Below are positions 7,790 to 17,900 of a DNA stretch of 64,000 nt, piece by piece. The position numbers and the translations under genes were made by a program. Each line of letters starts with the position of its first letter. Position 1 is the stretch's first letter. The DNA comes from Paenibacillus oceani (GTDB lineage: Bacteria > Bacillota > Bacilli > Paenibacillales > NBRC-103111). The DNA is taken from assembly GCF_014705615.1 (NCBI RefSeq), contig NZ_JACXJA010000035.1, positions 1 through 64,000 of the forward strand. The letters are read 5' to 3'. The notes beneath the pieces were generated by a model. That model saw nothing but the letters and a program-made list of their open reading frames with translations, had not been told where the DNA came from and made no database searches.

Positions 7790-8559
7790 GCGGGATCGCG
7801 ATCGTCTCGGCTCGCGGTCCGGGCGTCAGGCGGACGAAGTCGCCCTTGACGAAGTAAGGGACCGGGGCGACAGTAGCAGCCAGCCTTGGCAGCGGCCGGA
7901 TAAACGTGCCGGCGAACCGGCCGGGTCCGTCATACCGGACATCCGCCATTTCCTCCAGCCCCCCCTCCATTCGTCCTGCTCCCAGAGGCCCGCGCCGGTC
8001 AAAAGCAGCTTTCCGCCGCTTTCGACAAAATCCCGGACCGCTTGCGCCAGAGCCGGAACGAATGTACGGTTCTCTGCGAGCCATATGCACTAACATTTGG
8101 AGAAATCGCTTTCCTGATCGATGATGTCGTAGTACCGGCTGCCTTCAAGCAGCGCCAGGCCCGCGCCATACAGCGCCGCCCTCGTCTGCCTCCCGGCATT
8201 GCTCGCGTTGCCGCTCGAAGAGGCTTTGCGCTGACGGTTGGCGGCCAGCGCGATATAGGGCACGGACTGAGCGCCGGACGTCCAGGATTCCCGCTCCTTC
8301 ACGAAGCGGAACGCTTCGCCGATCAACTCGTTGACGCCTTCCTCCGGCTTGCCGGACGGCGTAAGTTGATCCCCGACGCAGCAATCGCCGAGCGTAGCCA
8401 TAATCGTGGCGCATTCGAATTTCAACTGCACGGGTTGTTCAGACTGCCGAAATATCCCTCGTTTCACCCAATGCGGCGTGTGGAAATCCAGATGAATTTT
8501 GCGATTGCCGCTTGCTTTTTACTCAGGGTCGTGCCCCCATTCATGCTTCGCGTCGTTTT
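7790..8559 (-). pseudogene. broken glycoside hydrolase-like gene (trimerisation-domain type)
   Basis: On the minus strand the pieces KIHLDFHTPHW, then ATIMATLGDCCVGDQLTPSG, YYDIIDQESDFSKC and, in another frame, AQAVRDFVESGGKLLLTGAG and FIRPLPRLAATVAPVPYFVK follow one another in the order expected for a glycosidase-like enzyme with a GATase-like trimerisation domain. There is a TAA just after HDPE near the start, at least two frameshifts, and an abrupt end at 7790 where AraC sequence begins. The gene cannot make a working enzyme. Family naming is from memory of the pattern and is tentative. Confidence 0.6.
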
Positions 8560-9129
8560 TTATAACGTGCTTAGCCGCAGTTCATAAAAATACTGCACAA
8601 TCGGATGCTTGAGCTTCATCTTTTCACTCATATTTAATATCCGTTTTTTTCCAACTCGTCTGTCGATCAATGCCAGAACGTTCAACAGGATATCGTCGCT
8701 CTCTAAGCTTTCCTCGATAGAAGCAGACAGAAACTTAGTAGCGATAACGATAAAATTGGATTTACATAAGGTTGACTGCGCCGACAGAAGCGCCTTGGCA
8801 TATTCCGATTTTTTTCTGCTTGTTGCAATTACTAGCAAACGATCCTCCGGAACGTTCCCCTTGAACTCTTTTCGGACGGCTTCAAGATCTTCATCGTAAA
8901 CGGGAATTTGGATGTCCGAATCATTCTTAATCTCCAGCTCCGACTGATACCATCTGATTCGATGAGTTGGGTCACTCATATTCAGTACATTGTTTTTATC
9001 TACTGCAAGATTGCAAAGCCCTGCTTTATCGGGCAAATAACGGTAGCTCGTCGCAAGGTATTCGACCCTTCCCTGCAAGGCAGGACAGAGAAAACTCTCC
9101 AGATTTTGTTTCAATTTGCTCCAGGACAT
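8560..9129 (-). CDS. SF0329 family-like conserved hypothetical protein
   Basis: 189 residues, beginning MSWSKLKQNLESFLCPALQG, with AAGGAG upstream. The opening and the segment RVEYLATSYRYLPDKAGLCN are what I recognise as the uncharacterised SF0329 group found in Paenibacillus and Bacillus. There is no signal peptide, no membrane segment and no metal-binding cluster. The second half is a regular alternation of helices and strands (RLLVIATSRKKSEYAKALLS), with a charged C-terminus. It is intact, monocistronic, and adjoins the broken glycosidase gene without overlap. Function is unknown. Confidence 0.7.
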   Translation of the reverse strand: MSWSKLKQNLESFLCPALQGRVEYLATSYRYLPDKAGLCNLAVDKNNVLNMSDPTHRIRWYQSELEIKNDSDIQIPVYDEDLEAVRKEFKGNVPEDRLLVIATSRKKSEYAKALLSAQSTLCKSNFIVIATKFLSASIEESLESDDILLNVLALIDRRVGKKRILNMSEKMKLKHPIVQYFYELRLSTL

Positions 9130-9271
9130 GTACTACTCCTTGTTCGATATGAATTACTGCCTACCTGAGGCAGCTGTTCTATTCTCCATCATACTATAAC
9201 AATCGTCATCTCTTCTATGTTCGATAGAAATAAGTTAAATCAATAGGGCGGGCGAAAATAGTCGCTGCAAA

Positions 9272-9303
9272 CAGAAAAAGAAAGCTTGATTTCTCAAGCT
9301 TTC
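9272..9303 (-). terminator. terminator of the SDR to Gfo/Idh operon
   Basis: GAAAGCTTGA (9280-9289) and TCAAGCTTTC (9294-9303) form a perfect 10-bp stem with a 4-base loop. On the minus strand it is followed by TTTTTCTG. It lies 47 bp after the Gfo/Idh stop codon and closes the four-gene operon. Confidence 0.85.
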
Positions 9304-9349
9304 CCGTAACCATTTATGTAGACGGCTTGGTGTCCCTGGACAGTTACAG

Positions 9350-10294
9350 TTACAGTTCCATTTCATCCAGAAACACTTCGCGTCCTCCCTGTTCCCGGCT
9401 GCGGATACCGGCAATAATCAACTTGCACAGCTCGACGGTCTCCGTGAACGGATAAGGCCGCTCTCCGGTGCGGACATAGCCGACAAAGCTTTGGAGCTGG
9501 GCCTTGAAGGAATAGAAGGTGTCCCTTGTGCGCACAACGGCGTAATCATCGGTTCCGCACAGCTGCAAAATCCCGTAAGAGCCATACAGGTCCTCAATGA
9601 CCGCCACGACGATGTCCACTCCACTGTGGTGCTTCAAATGGACGATACTGCGCTCCTTCGTACCGGTATGGCGCACCGAAAGGAATCCCGGCCCGACAAT
9701 CGTATACACCGCCTCCAACGAATGGATGCCGTACCGTTCCCAGCTTTTGAGCATCGTCGCGGAGACGAATCGCAGCTGCCCCAGATTGTGCGTCGACAGG
9801 CGGTAAGGCAGAAACTCCTTGCTGTACCGCGAGCTGCTCGACGACAGTATCGCCTTGCCTTCCTCCACCCACCGGCAAAATTGCCATAAATCCGCTTCGT
9901 TATCGGTCAGCGGCTTATCCACGAATACCGGCAGCCCCGCTTCGACAAACGGCCGGCACCGCTCCACATGCTCACTCCCGATATCGGTCGTGATCAATAC
10001 CGCATCCACATGGCCGATCACGTCCTCCGGCCGCGCCACCACCTGACCGATCCGGGAGGCCCGGGCGACTTGCTCCCCCTCCTCCGGACGATCCGTCCAT
10101 ATATGCGTCACTCGCGCTCCGGGTATCCCGAACTGTTCCGCTGGCTGCCGGCTCAAGTATGGGAAGATCGCCGGATAAGGACATGTCTTCATTTCCTCCT
10201 CCCGGTATCCGTTCACAATGGCGCTCCAGGAGTACGGGTGCCCGTTCCCTTCCACCATACCCAGCATGGCCAATCGCAGTTCCCGATTCAACAT
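9350..10294 (-). CDS. Gfo/Idh/MocA family oxidoreductase
   Basis: 314 residues from the ATG at 10294 (MLNRELRLAMLGMVEGNGHP), chosen because GGAAGGGAG lies just upstream; longer in-frame extensions run into the preceding gene. The N-terminal half is a Rossmann domain with VDAVLITTDIGSEHVERCRPF and the family motif VFVDKPLTDN, whose Lys takes part in NAD(P)-dependent sugar or polyol oxidation. The C-terminal part is the shorter dehydrogenase-type sheet. It is the last gene of the operon that begins with the SDR gene, 25 bp after the ceramidase-like gene. The substrate is probably a sugar, cyclitol or sugar acid (inference from family). Confidence 0.87.
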   Translation of the reverse strand: MLNRELRLAMLGMVEGNGHPYSWSAIVNGYREEEMKTCPYPAIFPYLSRQPAEQFGIPGARVTHIWTDRPEEGEQVARASRIGQVVARPEDVIGHVDAVLITTDIGSEHVERCRPFVEAGLPVFVDKPLTDNEADLWQFCRWVEEGKAILSSSSSRYSKEFLPYRLSTHNLGQLRFVSATMLKSWERYGIHSLEAVYTIVGPGFLSVRHTGTKERSIVHLKHHSGVDIVVAVIEDLYGSYGILQLCGTDDYAVVRTRDTFYSFKAQLQSFVGYVRTGERPYPFTETVELCKLIIAGIRSREQGGREVFLDEMEL

Positions 10295-10319
10295 AATGCC
10301 GCTCCCTTCCGTGTATCCA

Positions 10320-11774
10320 TCACTCATCCCATAATTCTCGCAAGCCTTGCACCGTCTTGTCAACGAGCTGCTTCCCCGCCTCCGTGCCTGCCGGATTGTT
10401 GGCCGGAATCGAGCCGTAACCGCCACCCTGCAGCGATTGGGGACTTGGCAAGTAAGTGCCTCCTCCTGCAAGCTGTACGAGAAACGTCTGGACGGCAGGA
10501 CTTCGAACTTTGATCCGGATGCCGTAATCGACATATAACTCGAACGGATTGGAAGCAAGGGCGATATCGCCGAGACGGAGCAGATGAATTTCGACAGGCA
10601 GCGATCGGTTCCGCTTCTGATGCTCGAGGCGATTCACCACATTTTGATTCCAATGCATCTGACGATAAGCTGCGCTTGCCGCAACGTACCATCGTTTCTG
10701 TCTCCGCATTGGGTCTTGTTCCAGCTGACCTAGCTCCTTTTCATACACGGCCCGCAGATGCTCTGCTTCTTGTCCGGCGCTTGCGGCATCCGCTGCGGTC
10801 AGAGGGTTCACGGGGAGATCGAGCTTCACAACCCGGTGACGCAGAATGGGCGCATAATCGATGACTTGACTTATTGGCGGCAGCAGCGCGCATACTTCAT
10901 CCGCGATACGCATAGCGATCTCTTGTCTTGCCGTTTGTCCTTTCAGCATCCGCATCCGCTCATAGGCCGCGCTTTCGAACAGCGGAAACGGGCACAACTC
11001 GCCGGCGGCGCTGCATTGGGCGAGAATATATAAGTGTTCTCCGAAACGATGGCGCAGCTCCCGCCTCGTTTCGCACCAATAATCCGCGCTGACCGAGAAC
11101 TCGCTTTCGCTAAGCTGCGAGGGACATGGCACATTAACGATCAGTCCGGCCAATTCCCCGTTCGGTTCATACGTCGCCAGCACTTGGAGACTGTGGTCCT
11201 CATATCCTTCCACATGGCTAAAACCTTCGGATGCCGGCGGTACGAGCCCGTACTTGGCGCTGACGCCCTCCTGATTGACCCAACGGCGGTTTCGTCCGAG
11301 CACCGCATCGCCGATCCCGTAAGCGATACCCGCCTGCTTCCGCTTCTGCCAGGCTTCGGCTATCGCCTCCGCGATCCGCGCGGCCGCAAATTCCACGTAC
11401 GTCTCCACCGGCAAATAGTCAAGTTCAACGCCGACTCCGAGCGCCGTATGAGCGGCCAGGGGGGACGGAAATCTCGTTTCCGGACCGGTATGCGTATGGG
11501 TAGCGTGAATCAGAACAACCGCCGGGTCCAGCTCGTCGCCGACTGCACTTCCAAGCTTGTCGCGAACCCGATCACGCAGTTCCTCCGATATAGCCAGCAG
11601 ATCGCAGCTGACGATAACCGACTTCGCTTCGGCCGATTCCAGCACGCAGGCCGTTGCGCTCAGCGGATCGAGCACGCCTTCGGATAACCGGGCGTGGAAC
11701 ATGCCCGACAGAAGCGCAGGCCGCTCAGGTGTAATATCGGCTTCCGCCCATCCGATTTTCAAGTAACCTGACAT
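10320..11774 (-). CDS. neutral/alkaline ceramidase N-terminal-domain-like hydrolase
   Basis: 484 residues from the ATG at 11774 (MSGYLKIGWAEADITPERPA), with GGAGGA six bases upstream. GWAEADITP at the start and VVLIHATHTHTGPET (zinc-binding His residues) are signatures of the neutral/alkaline non-lysosomal ceramidase fold. No signal peptide is visible, unlike secreted ceramidases, and bacterial members beside sugar oxidoreductases may act on other amides or esters. The start codon lies inside the end of the upstream oxidase gene (16-bp overlap), so the two are translationally coupled. Sphingolipid activity should not be assumed. Confidence 0.8.
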   Translation of the reverse strand: MSGYLKIGWAEADITPERPALLSGMFHARLSEGVLDPLSATACVLESAEAKSVIVSCDLLAISEELRDRVRDKLGSAVGDELDPAVVLIHATHTHTGPETRFPSPLAAHTALGVGVELDYLPVETYVEFAAARIAEAIAEAWQKRKQAGIAYGIGDAVLGRNRRWVNQEGVSAKYGLVPPASEGFSHVEGYEDHSLQVLATYEPNGELAGLIVNVPCPSQLSESEFSVSADYWCETRRELRHRFGEHLYILAQCSAAGELCPFPLFESAAYERMRMLKGQTARQEIAMRIADEVCALLPPISQVIDYAPILRHRVVKLDLPVNPLTAADAASAGQEAEHLRAVYEKELGQLEQDPMRRQKRWYVAASAAYRQMHWNQNVVNRLEHQKRNRSLPVEIHLLRLGDIALASNPFELYVDYGIRIKVRSPAVQTFLVQLAGGGTYLPSPQSLQGGGYGSIPANNPAGTEAGKQLVDKTVQGLRELWDE

Positions 11775-13012
11775 ACAAGGTCCTCCTCCGGTTTCGAGGC
11801 AAGGGACGATTTCACGGCCGACCGTTTTTCTCCGATAAGCTCCGCCACATATTCTGCGAACGGGAACGAGCAAGTAAAAGCCGGCGACACGGCATTCAGC
11901 ACGTGAATGGAACCGGCGTCCCCCTCTACCACAAAATCCTGCACGAGTTCCAGCGTCTTTTTGTTCAGCAACTGTGCGCGAATACCCGGCTGCAAAAAAT
12001 CGCCGAATCCGTTCCGGTCCATTGCTTTGACCATTCGGAGCGACAAGCCGATGAAGTTCGCTTTGTCATATTTCTTCATTTCTTCGAAAGCAAGCTGGCG
12101 GAAATGAAACGAATTGGTCAGAAACAGCTTCGCTTCGTAATACAGAATTTGAATAAACTCCCCCAGGTTAAACCGATGAAACCCTTTGTAATTTTCACGC
12201 CAGAAGGCGGGAATCGCGGTCGGTCCGATTTTGATGCTCCCGTCAACCGTCTTGGTAAAGTGGACGCCGAGAAAAGGATTGTTCAAGTTCGGAACCGGGT
12301 ATATGTTCGTTGTTACGTCGGACTTGTTTTTCGCATATTTCATATAGATGCCTTTGAACGGAATGATCGTATACTGCAGTCCGAAGCCGAAATCGCGGGC
12401 AATCCGATCGGCAAACAGACCGGCAGCGTTAATGAAATAGCCGCATGTGAATACCGGCTTGTTGGTCCGGATCGTCTGGTGCGACCTGCCGGTATACTTG
12501 GTATTGAAAAAGAAATCTACGCCGCTAGACACAAGCTCTCTCTTCAGACACTGGCACACTTCCACCGGATCTACCGAGGCGGTATCCGGCGAGTACAACG
12601 CCTTCCTGTAGGTCCTGACGTTCGGTTCAATCCGGGCCGCTTCCTCCTCGCTCAGCCATTCCAGTCGAACGCCGTTGCGTGCCGCCCGCCGCTTCAGCTC
12701 CTCGAGCCCCTGCAGCTCCGACTCGTCCGAGGCTACGACCAGTTTGCCGCACGGATTGATGAACAACCCGTTCTGCTCGCAGTATTTCTTCATCGCACGA
12801 TTGCCGTCGCGCGTAAATCTTGCTTTCAGGCTGTCCGCCGTATAATAAAATCCGGCATGCAGAACACCGCTGTTGCGTCCGCTGGCATGCTTGGCAACGT
12901 CCGACTCCTTCTCGATGATCGCAATGCGCGCCTGGGGCTCCCGGCGGATCAGTTCCCTGGCGATCGACAGCCCGATGATTCCGGCTCCTGCGATCAAATA
13001 ATCGTACCGCAA
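11759..13012 (-). CDS. lhgO: L-2-hydroxyglutarate oxidase-like FAD-dependent oxidoreductase
   Basis: 417 residues from a TTG at 13012 with AGAGGTG seven bases upstream. YLIAGAGIIGLSIARELIRR is the dinucleotide (FAD) binding motif, ASGRNSGVLHAGFYYTADS is the characteristic LhgO/DAO-family loop, and YFINAAGLFADRIA is the second FAD contact. Members oxidise 2-hydroxy acids and pass electrons to quinones at the membrane. The C-terminal extension rich in Lys and Glu is somewhat longer than usual. Second gene of the operon, 49 bp after the SDR gene. The symbol is by family resemblance; the true substrate may differ. Confidence 0.83.
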   Translation of the reverse strand: MRYDYLIAGAGIIGLSIARELIRREPQARIAIIEKESDVAKHASGRNSGVLHAGFYYTADSLKARFTRDGNRAMKKYCEQNGLFINPCGKLVVASDESELQGLEELKRRAARNGVRLEWLSEEEAARIEPNVRTYRKALYSPDTASVDPVEVCQCLKRELVSSGVDFFFNTKYTGRSHQTIRTNKPVFTCGYFINAAGLFADRIARDFGFGLQYTIIPFKGIYMKYAKNKSDVTTNIYPVPNLNNPFLGVHFTKTVDGSIKIGPTAIPAFWRENYKGFHRFNLGEFIQILYYEAKLFLTNSFHFRQLAFEEMKKYDKANFIGLSLRMVKAMDRNGFGDFLQPGIRAQLLNKKTLELVQDFVVEGDAGSIHVLNAVSPAFTCSFPFAEYVAELIGEKRSAVKSSLASKPEEDLVCQVT

Positions 13013-13061
13013 TGTCTTTCACCTCTTCCGTGATGTGCCGCCTTCCGGTCCGGCCTTATCG

Positions 13062-13856
13062 TTATTTCGCCGTATATCCTCCATCGACTGGCAGGTTCGC
13101 ACCCGTTATATAACTCGACGCTTCCGAGGCGAGAAATACGATGGCGCCCATCAGATCCGTATCGCCCGCCATCCGGCCGAGCAGTGTCCGTTTCTTGTAT
13201 CGTTCGGTAAAGATGTCCGGAGTCATCTTCGTCCAGTACCCGCCCGGACTAACGCAGTTGCAGCGAACCCCCTCGGGTCCGTAATGGCTCGCAACGTATC
13301 GGGTGAAATTGATCATGCCCGCCTTATGAAAGAAATAATCCGGATTGACCTTTGTGCCGAGTCCTTCATAAAGCGTCGTGTCCGGCCCGACCATCCCGTA
13401 CATCGAGCCAATATTGATGATCGACCCGGATTGCCGTTCGGCCATCCTGTTGCCGAATGCGCGGGTAGCGATAAAAAGCCCCGTTGCATTGACCTTCATG
13501 CTCTCAGCGAATTTGAACGACTCTTCCTCCCAGCCGTTTTTCATCGGGCGGGCGACGGCGTTATTGACGAGCACGTCAACTTGTCCTTCTTCCTGAACGA
13601 TCCGGTCTTTCGCAGCGTGGATCGAAGACTCGTCGCTCAAATCCATATAGACCGCTTTCACCGCATGTCCGGTCTCATGAAACTCCCGCTCCAGCAGCTC
13701 AAGCTGGTCTTGGCGGCTGGACGTCAGCCAGGTGCTCGCTCCCGCCTCCGCTAGCGCCTTCACGATTTGCCGGCCGTACTTGCCGGCCCCGCCCGTTACG
13801 ACTGCCACCTTGCCCAATAAAGAGAATGCTTCCATTATATTCGCCACGGTGTTCAT
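13062..13856 (-). CDS. short-chain dehydrogenase/reductase
   Basis: 264 residues from the ATG at 13856. AAGG also suits a GTG at 13847, and an ATG at 13883 is possible but lies two bases from the operator motif. VAVVTGGAGKYGRQIVKALA binds NAD(P), NNAVARP follows, IINIGSMYG carries the catalytic Ser and YFFHKAGMINFTRY the Tyr-X3-Lys pair. ITGANLPVDGGYTAK is the classical SDR end. It heads the operon SDR, lhgO-like, ceramidase-like, Gfo/Idh and is preceded by one copy of the shared IclR-type operator. The substrate is probably a sugar-derived alcohol or keto acid. Confidence 0.87.
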   Translation of the reverse strand: MNTVANIMEAFSLLGKVAVVTGGAGKYGRQIVKALAEAGASTWLTSSRQDQLELLEREFHETGHAVKAVYMDLSDESSIHAAKDRIVQEEGQVDVLVNNAVARPMKNGWEEESFKFAESMKVNATGLFIATRAFGNRMAERQSGSIINIGSMYGMVGPDTTLYEGLGTKVNPDYFFHKAGMINFTRYVASHYGPEGVRCNCVSPGGYWTKMTPDIFTERYKKRTLLGRMAGDTDLMGAIVFLASEASSYITGANLPVDGGYTAK

Positions 13857-13884
13857 CCTTTTCCCATTTTTGCTTTGCAACATT

Positions 13885-13909
13885 TCTCTTATTGCGAGAC
13901 ATAATCTCG
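13885..13909. promoter_or_regulatory. IclR-type operator copy A (SDR operon)
   Basis: The pattern TCTC-N6-CGAGA-N5-TCTCG occurs here (TCTC 13885-13888, CGAGA 13895-13899, TCTCG 13905-13909). The same spacing recurs at 14767, 21105 and 21187. It lies immediately upstream of the SDR gene and next to the iclR gene, so the natural reading is an operator bound by that regulator. Confidence 0.7.
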
Positions 13910-13961
13910 TTTAATGAACAAAAGAATGGGCTTTCTTTGCAGAAAGCCGGTATCCCTTATC

Positions 13962-14747
13962 TTACTCCACTACACCTCTCGGAACGTAGCCAAGCCGCTC
14001 GGATATTAGTACGGCATAGTCGCGGACAACTTCGGCGACCGGCTCCAGACTGCCGTTCCCGAACGAACGCCCGCCCACGCTGATCGCCGCTACAACCTGG
14101 CTCGTATGGTCCCGGATCGGAAACGCGACGCAGCGAAATGCTATCGACAGTTCTTCATCGTCGATCGCATATCCGCGAGACTGCACCTGCTTGAGTTCTT
14201 CCATATACGCTTCGACCGTCCGGATCGACTTGGGCGTATGAACCGACAGACCGTGCTTGTTCAGGATGTCCAGAGCTTGCGCTTCGTCCAGCCAAGCCAT
14301 CAGCACTTTGCCGAGCGCTGTCGCGCTCACCGGATTGCGTACGCCGACAGGGGCGTTCACTCGCGTCGATTTCGGCGATTCCTGGTTTAGCAAGTACAGT
14401 ACGGTACCCTCGTGCAATATTCCCAGATGCGCCTTTTCCCCTAATTTCTCGGCCAATTCCGGCAAGAAACGTTTCCCTTCGGTAATGAGCGCATTGTTGG
14501 CGTAAACCGAACCGAGTTCGAAGCATTTCGGCCCGACCTGGTACTTGCCTGTCTCCGGGTTCTGTTCGAGCAGCTGGTGCGCTTCCGCCGTGGCGAGCAG
14601 CCGGTGTACGACGCTTTTATGCAGCTTCAGATGCTCGGCGACGTCTGTAATGCCAAGCGGTCTGCGCTCACGGATGAACAGCTCGAATACCGAGAAGGCC
14701 CGATCGACGGATTGCACGATATAATACGGCGTATTTTCTTTCTTCAT
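13962..14747 (-). CDS. IclR family transcriptional regulator
   Basis: 261 residues with GGGGAGG before the ATG. Residues 10-65 form the winged helix (SVDRAFSVFELFIRERRPLG, ITDVAEHLKLHKSVVHRLLA). The remainder is the IclR effector domain (LGILHEGTVLYLLNQ, ATALGKVLMAW, PIRDHTSQVVAAISVGG). Such proteins bind a small carboxylate or sugar-derived effector and control adjacent catabolic operons. One operator-like copy lies 20 bp upstream of its own start, one before the SDR operon and two before the sialidase operon, which suggests autoregulation plus control of both flanking operons. Three of its neighbours are oxidoreductases, in keeping with a catabolic role. Confidence 0.9.
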   Translation of the reverse strand: MKKENTPYYIVQSVDRAFSVFELFIRERRPLGITDVAEHLKLHKSVVHRLLATAEAHQLLEQNPETGKYQVGPKCFELGSVYANNALITEGKRFLPELAEKLGEKAHLGILHEGTVLYLLNQESPKSTRVNAPVGVRNPVSATALGKVLMAWLDEAQALDILNKHGLSVHTPKSIRTVEAYMEELKQVQSRGYAIDDEELSIAFRCVAFPIRDHTSQVVAAISVGGRSFGNGSLEPVAEVVRDYAVLISERLGYVPRGVVE

Positions 14748-14766
14748 AGCTGCGCCTCCCCTTAGG

Positions 14767-14791
14767 TCTCATAATGCGAGAACGTTTCTCC
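14767..14791. promoter_or_regulatory. IclR-type operator copy B (iclR autoregulation)
   Basis: TCTC 14767-14770, CGAGA 14777-14781 and TCTCC 14787-14791 reproduce the spacing of the other three copies, with one deviation in the last half-site. It is placed 20 bp upstream of the iclR ATG, a position where binding would block initiation. Confidence 0.65.
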
Positions 14792-14922
14792 AGATTCTAT
14801 ATAAGAATCATATAGGATCGGCCTCTTTGTTGTCAACCGTTCTGCCGTCGGTCCTTGCATGTAAAGCGACTACTTCCCGGAAGAAGCAGCCGCATCGAAC
14901 CTTTCCCTTTCTGCCGGGCACG

Positions 14923-17900
14923 TTATTGATACAACACCGCATCGTCGATATATAGCGTTGTTCCTGCTTCGATCCCGCTTAAACGCAGGTGGACCTGTAC
15001 GTAACTTACATCCACTTGATTGACGTCATCCGGAATCCACCCCGCATAGCGGATCGCCTTCCACTGCCCGCTTGTATCCACCGGATAAGAGTACGACGTA
15101 TACGTCCCGATAATTTTTTTCTGCGCATCGGTCAGGTTGATATATAAACGCATCGTACCCGAACTCGTTTGACCGGGAGGCAGCTTGACATAGGCTTGGG
15201 CCGCGAAAGGTCCCGCCTGGGGCACGACGTACTGGTACGGTCCGCCGAGCTGCAGCCCGTTGGCAGCCAAGCTGTACTGCCCGGTTCGCGCTTCATCGCC
15301 GCTTCGAGCGATCGTCCCGGTTGAAGGAAGCCAATTCCCCCATGGAGGAGCGGCCGTCGTCCCCATTTCAAAGGAATCGTTTTGCGTAATCGACGCAGCG
15401 GAGCCGCTCGTAATCGCAAGCAGCAATCGCGCGAATTCCCGCTGATCGGACGGCCCGGTTTGCTGGGCGAGTGCGCTCACCTGCTGCGTAAGCGGTCCCC
15501 CGTTCGGCTCATTCGTCCGGATCTCCTCAACCAGCGGCCATAACGTTTGGGCTGTCACCCATTCTTCCTCATACTGGAAAACCTCCGCATCGTCGAGGTA
15601 AACGAGCGCGTCCTGCTCCATGCCATCCAGGGTTATAACGACCTGAATCTGCTTGACCTCGCTCCCTTGGACGGCAGCAGGGACATTCTCCAGTATGCGG
15701 ACGGACGACCACTCCCCGGCTGTACGCGCAAGCGGAGTTACACTCGTCACGATCGACTTGAGCGTTTTCCCTTGCGCATCTTTCAAATGGAGATTGAGCT
15801 GAATCGTGCCGGCCGTTCCGGATTGAGGCGGCGTATAATAATACACCTGAGCGGCAGTCAGTCCGGGCTTCACTGCGAACGTTTGGTAAGGTCCGCCGCG
15901 AACCATCCCTTCCACCTTCAAGCTCGCCGTCCCCCGGTGCGACACCTGCTCGGTACGCTGGATCGTGCCGAATGTCGGTATCCAGCTCTGCCACGCCGCC
16001 GCTTGCGCTCCGCCTTCCTCGAACGAAGCGTTTGCCGATAAGGACAGCATGCTGGAACCGGTCCGCAGCAGCAGGCGGGCAAAGTCGCGTACAGGCGCGG
16101 ATTGCGACGTATTCGCCAGAAGCTGTACCTGCTGGGTGACCGCTCCGCCCAGCGGTTCCTCTTCTTTCATATAAGCCGCCAGATACCAAAACGCCGACGC
16201 GTTCCATCCCGTCCAGTCCACCAGCGGAAGCGAGGACGGAGGGAATGCAAGCGCGATCTCATCGTTGTACGCCTCCAGATGGTCATGCCGCTCCGCCGCA
16301 TAGGCGAGACGAGATTCAAGCGTTCCGGTCACTTCCGTCAGCAGATCCAGGGCATCCTGCTCCTGCTGCGGCCTTTCATACAACTTCGGATAGCTGCGCG
16401 CCGATGCTTCGTAATAATCGAACGACTGCTCCAACAGAAGCGCCCGTTTGTGCTGCTGCACCGTTCCGGCCTTGGCTACGGCAGACGCAAGAAGCTGCCT
16501 GCTCGTCGTCAGATCGGATTCCGTCACCAGATTCAGATACGAGGCGTCGCTGATGGACAAATAGGTGCTGTTCTTCCGGTCCTCGAACCAAGGGGACCCC
16601 AACACCCGGTCCGTCCAGAACTTCTCCCACACATCAAAATACGCCTGGATATCCGGGGCGGCGGCAGGACCCACCATCCGTTCATACCATTCCATCAATA
16701 ACGCATCGACGTCCTGATCCGGGTCCCACTGCAGCTTCGCAGCAAGCCATGCTTTCGGCCCATCCCCCAACTGATCGTATATTTCCGTATAATGGGCGAT
16801 CACTTCGTGTTCCTTCGCATACTCGTACTGTTCGGCCATCAGGTGCGGATAGACGCGCGGAAGCGTATAGTAGATGCCGTACAAGTAGTCGTACCAGGCA
16901 AGCTGGCTGGCGGCGGCCGACCACTGGACATTCTGCGCCTCCCCGTCATCGCGGACGTTCTCGTCCGCCCAGGCCATCCGGTCTTTCGTCAGCACGGGCA
17001 CGACCCTCTCGTGAAGCGGAAACGATGGCGGGTCCATCACGTTTTTATAAGCAAGCACCCCGAACCATTTGTCCGGATATACTTGCAAAACCTGCTCGGC
17101 CACCTCGTTGACCCATGCATAATAAATGTCCGACATATTAACGAGCCCGATCGAATTCAATTGTCCCGGATAAGCGGGATGGGTCGGATTCGTCTCGCAG
17201 TAGTCTACGGAATCGTTAACCCCAAGCGAAAAAAACGTCTGGTTCGGATTCGCCGCAAAGTAGGCCAGGATGCGATCCACCGCAGTAGTAACGGTACCGG
17301 GCTCGGTGAAGCAGGGCTGCCAGCCGTGCATCGGCCGGTCCGGCGCCTTATGGCCGGGGTAATACTCCGGGTGGGTCGTCCCGTACTCCTCAACCGGGAA
17401 CAGCGAGAAGAGGTTGTGCATGAAGACCATGCCCTTCCACTTGTTGTAGTTGCCCTGCAGCCGGTTGTTCTGCGCCCATTCGAAATAAGGCTGTCTGGCG
17501 CTTTGCACCGCCGGGGACCCGCCGTACGGACTCATCATGCGAAACGCAAACGCTGGCTCCTGCCTCACATCTTCCCTCTCTATCGACAAACTCGCGTGCT
17601 GCGGCACGTCCTCCCCATCCGGACCGGGGAACAGCCATCTGACGCCGACATACCGTTCCAGAAATTCCAGGACGCCATTATGAGTCCCCCATACGGACGG
17701 GCCGGCAATACGAATCGCCGAACCGTGCATATGGATCAGGAAACCGTCCTCCTTCACACCGTCCAGGGCAGCGTCGACATGGGAATCGGGTGCGAAAGCG
17801 TCCAGCCCCACCTCAATCCGCGTCATCGTCCCCGTACCGCAACCCAGTTCGCTTGCCCCATAAACCGAGAGGAGCACGCCTGTAGACTTGTGCACATAGT

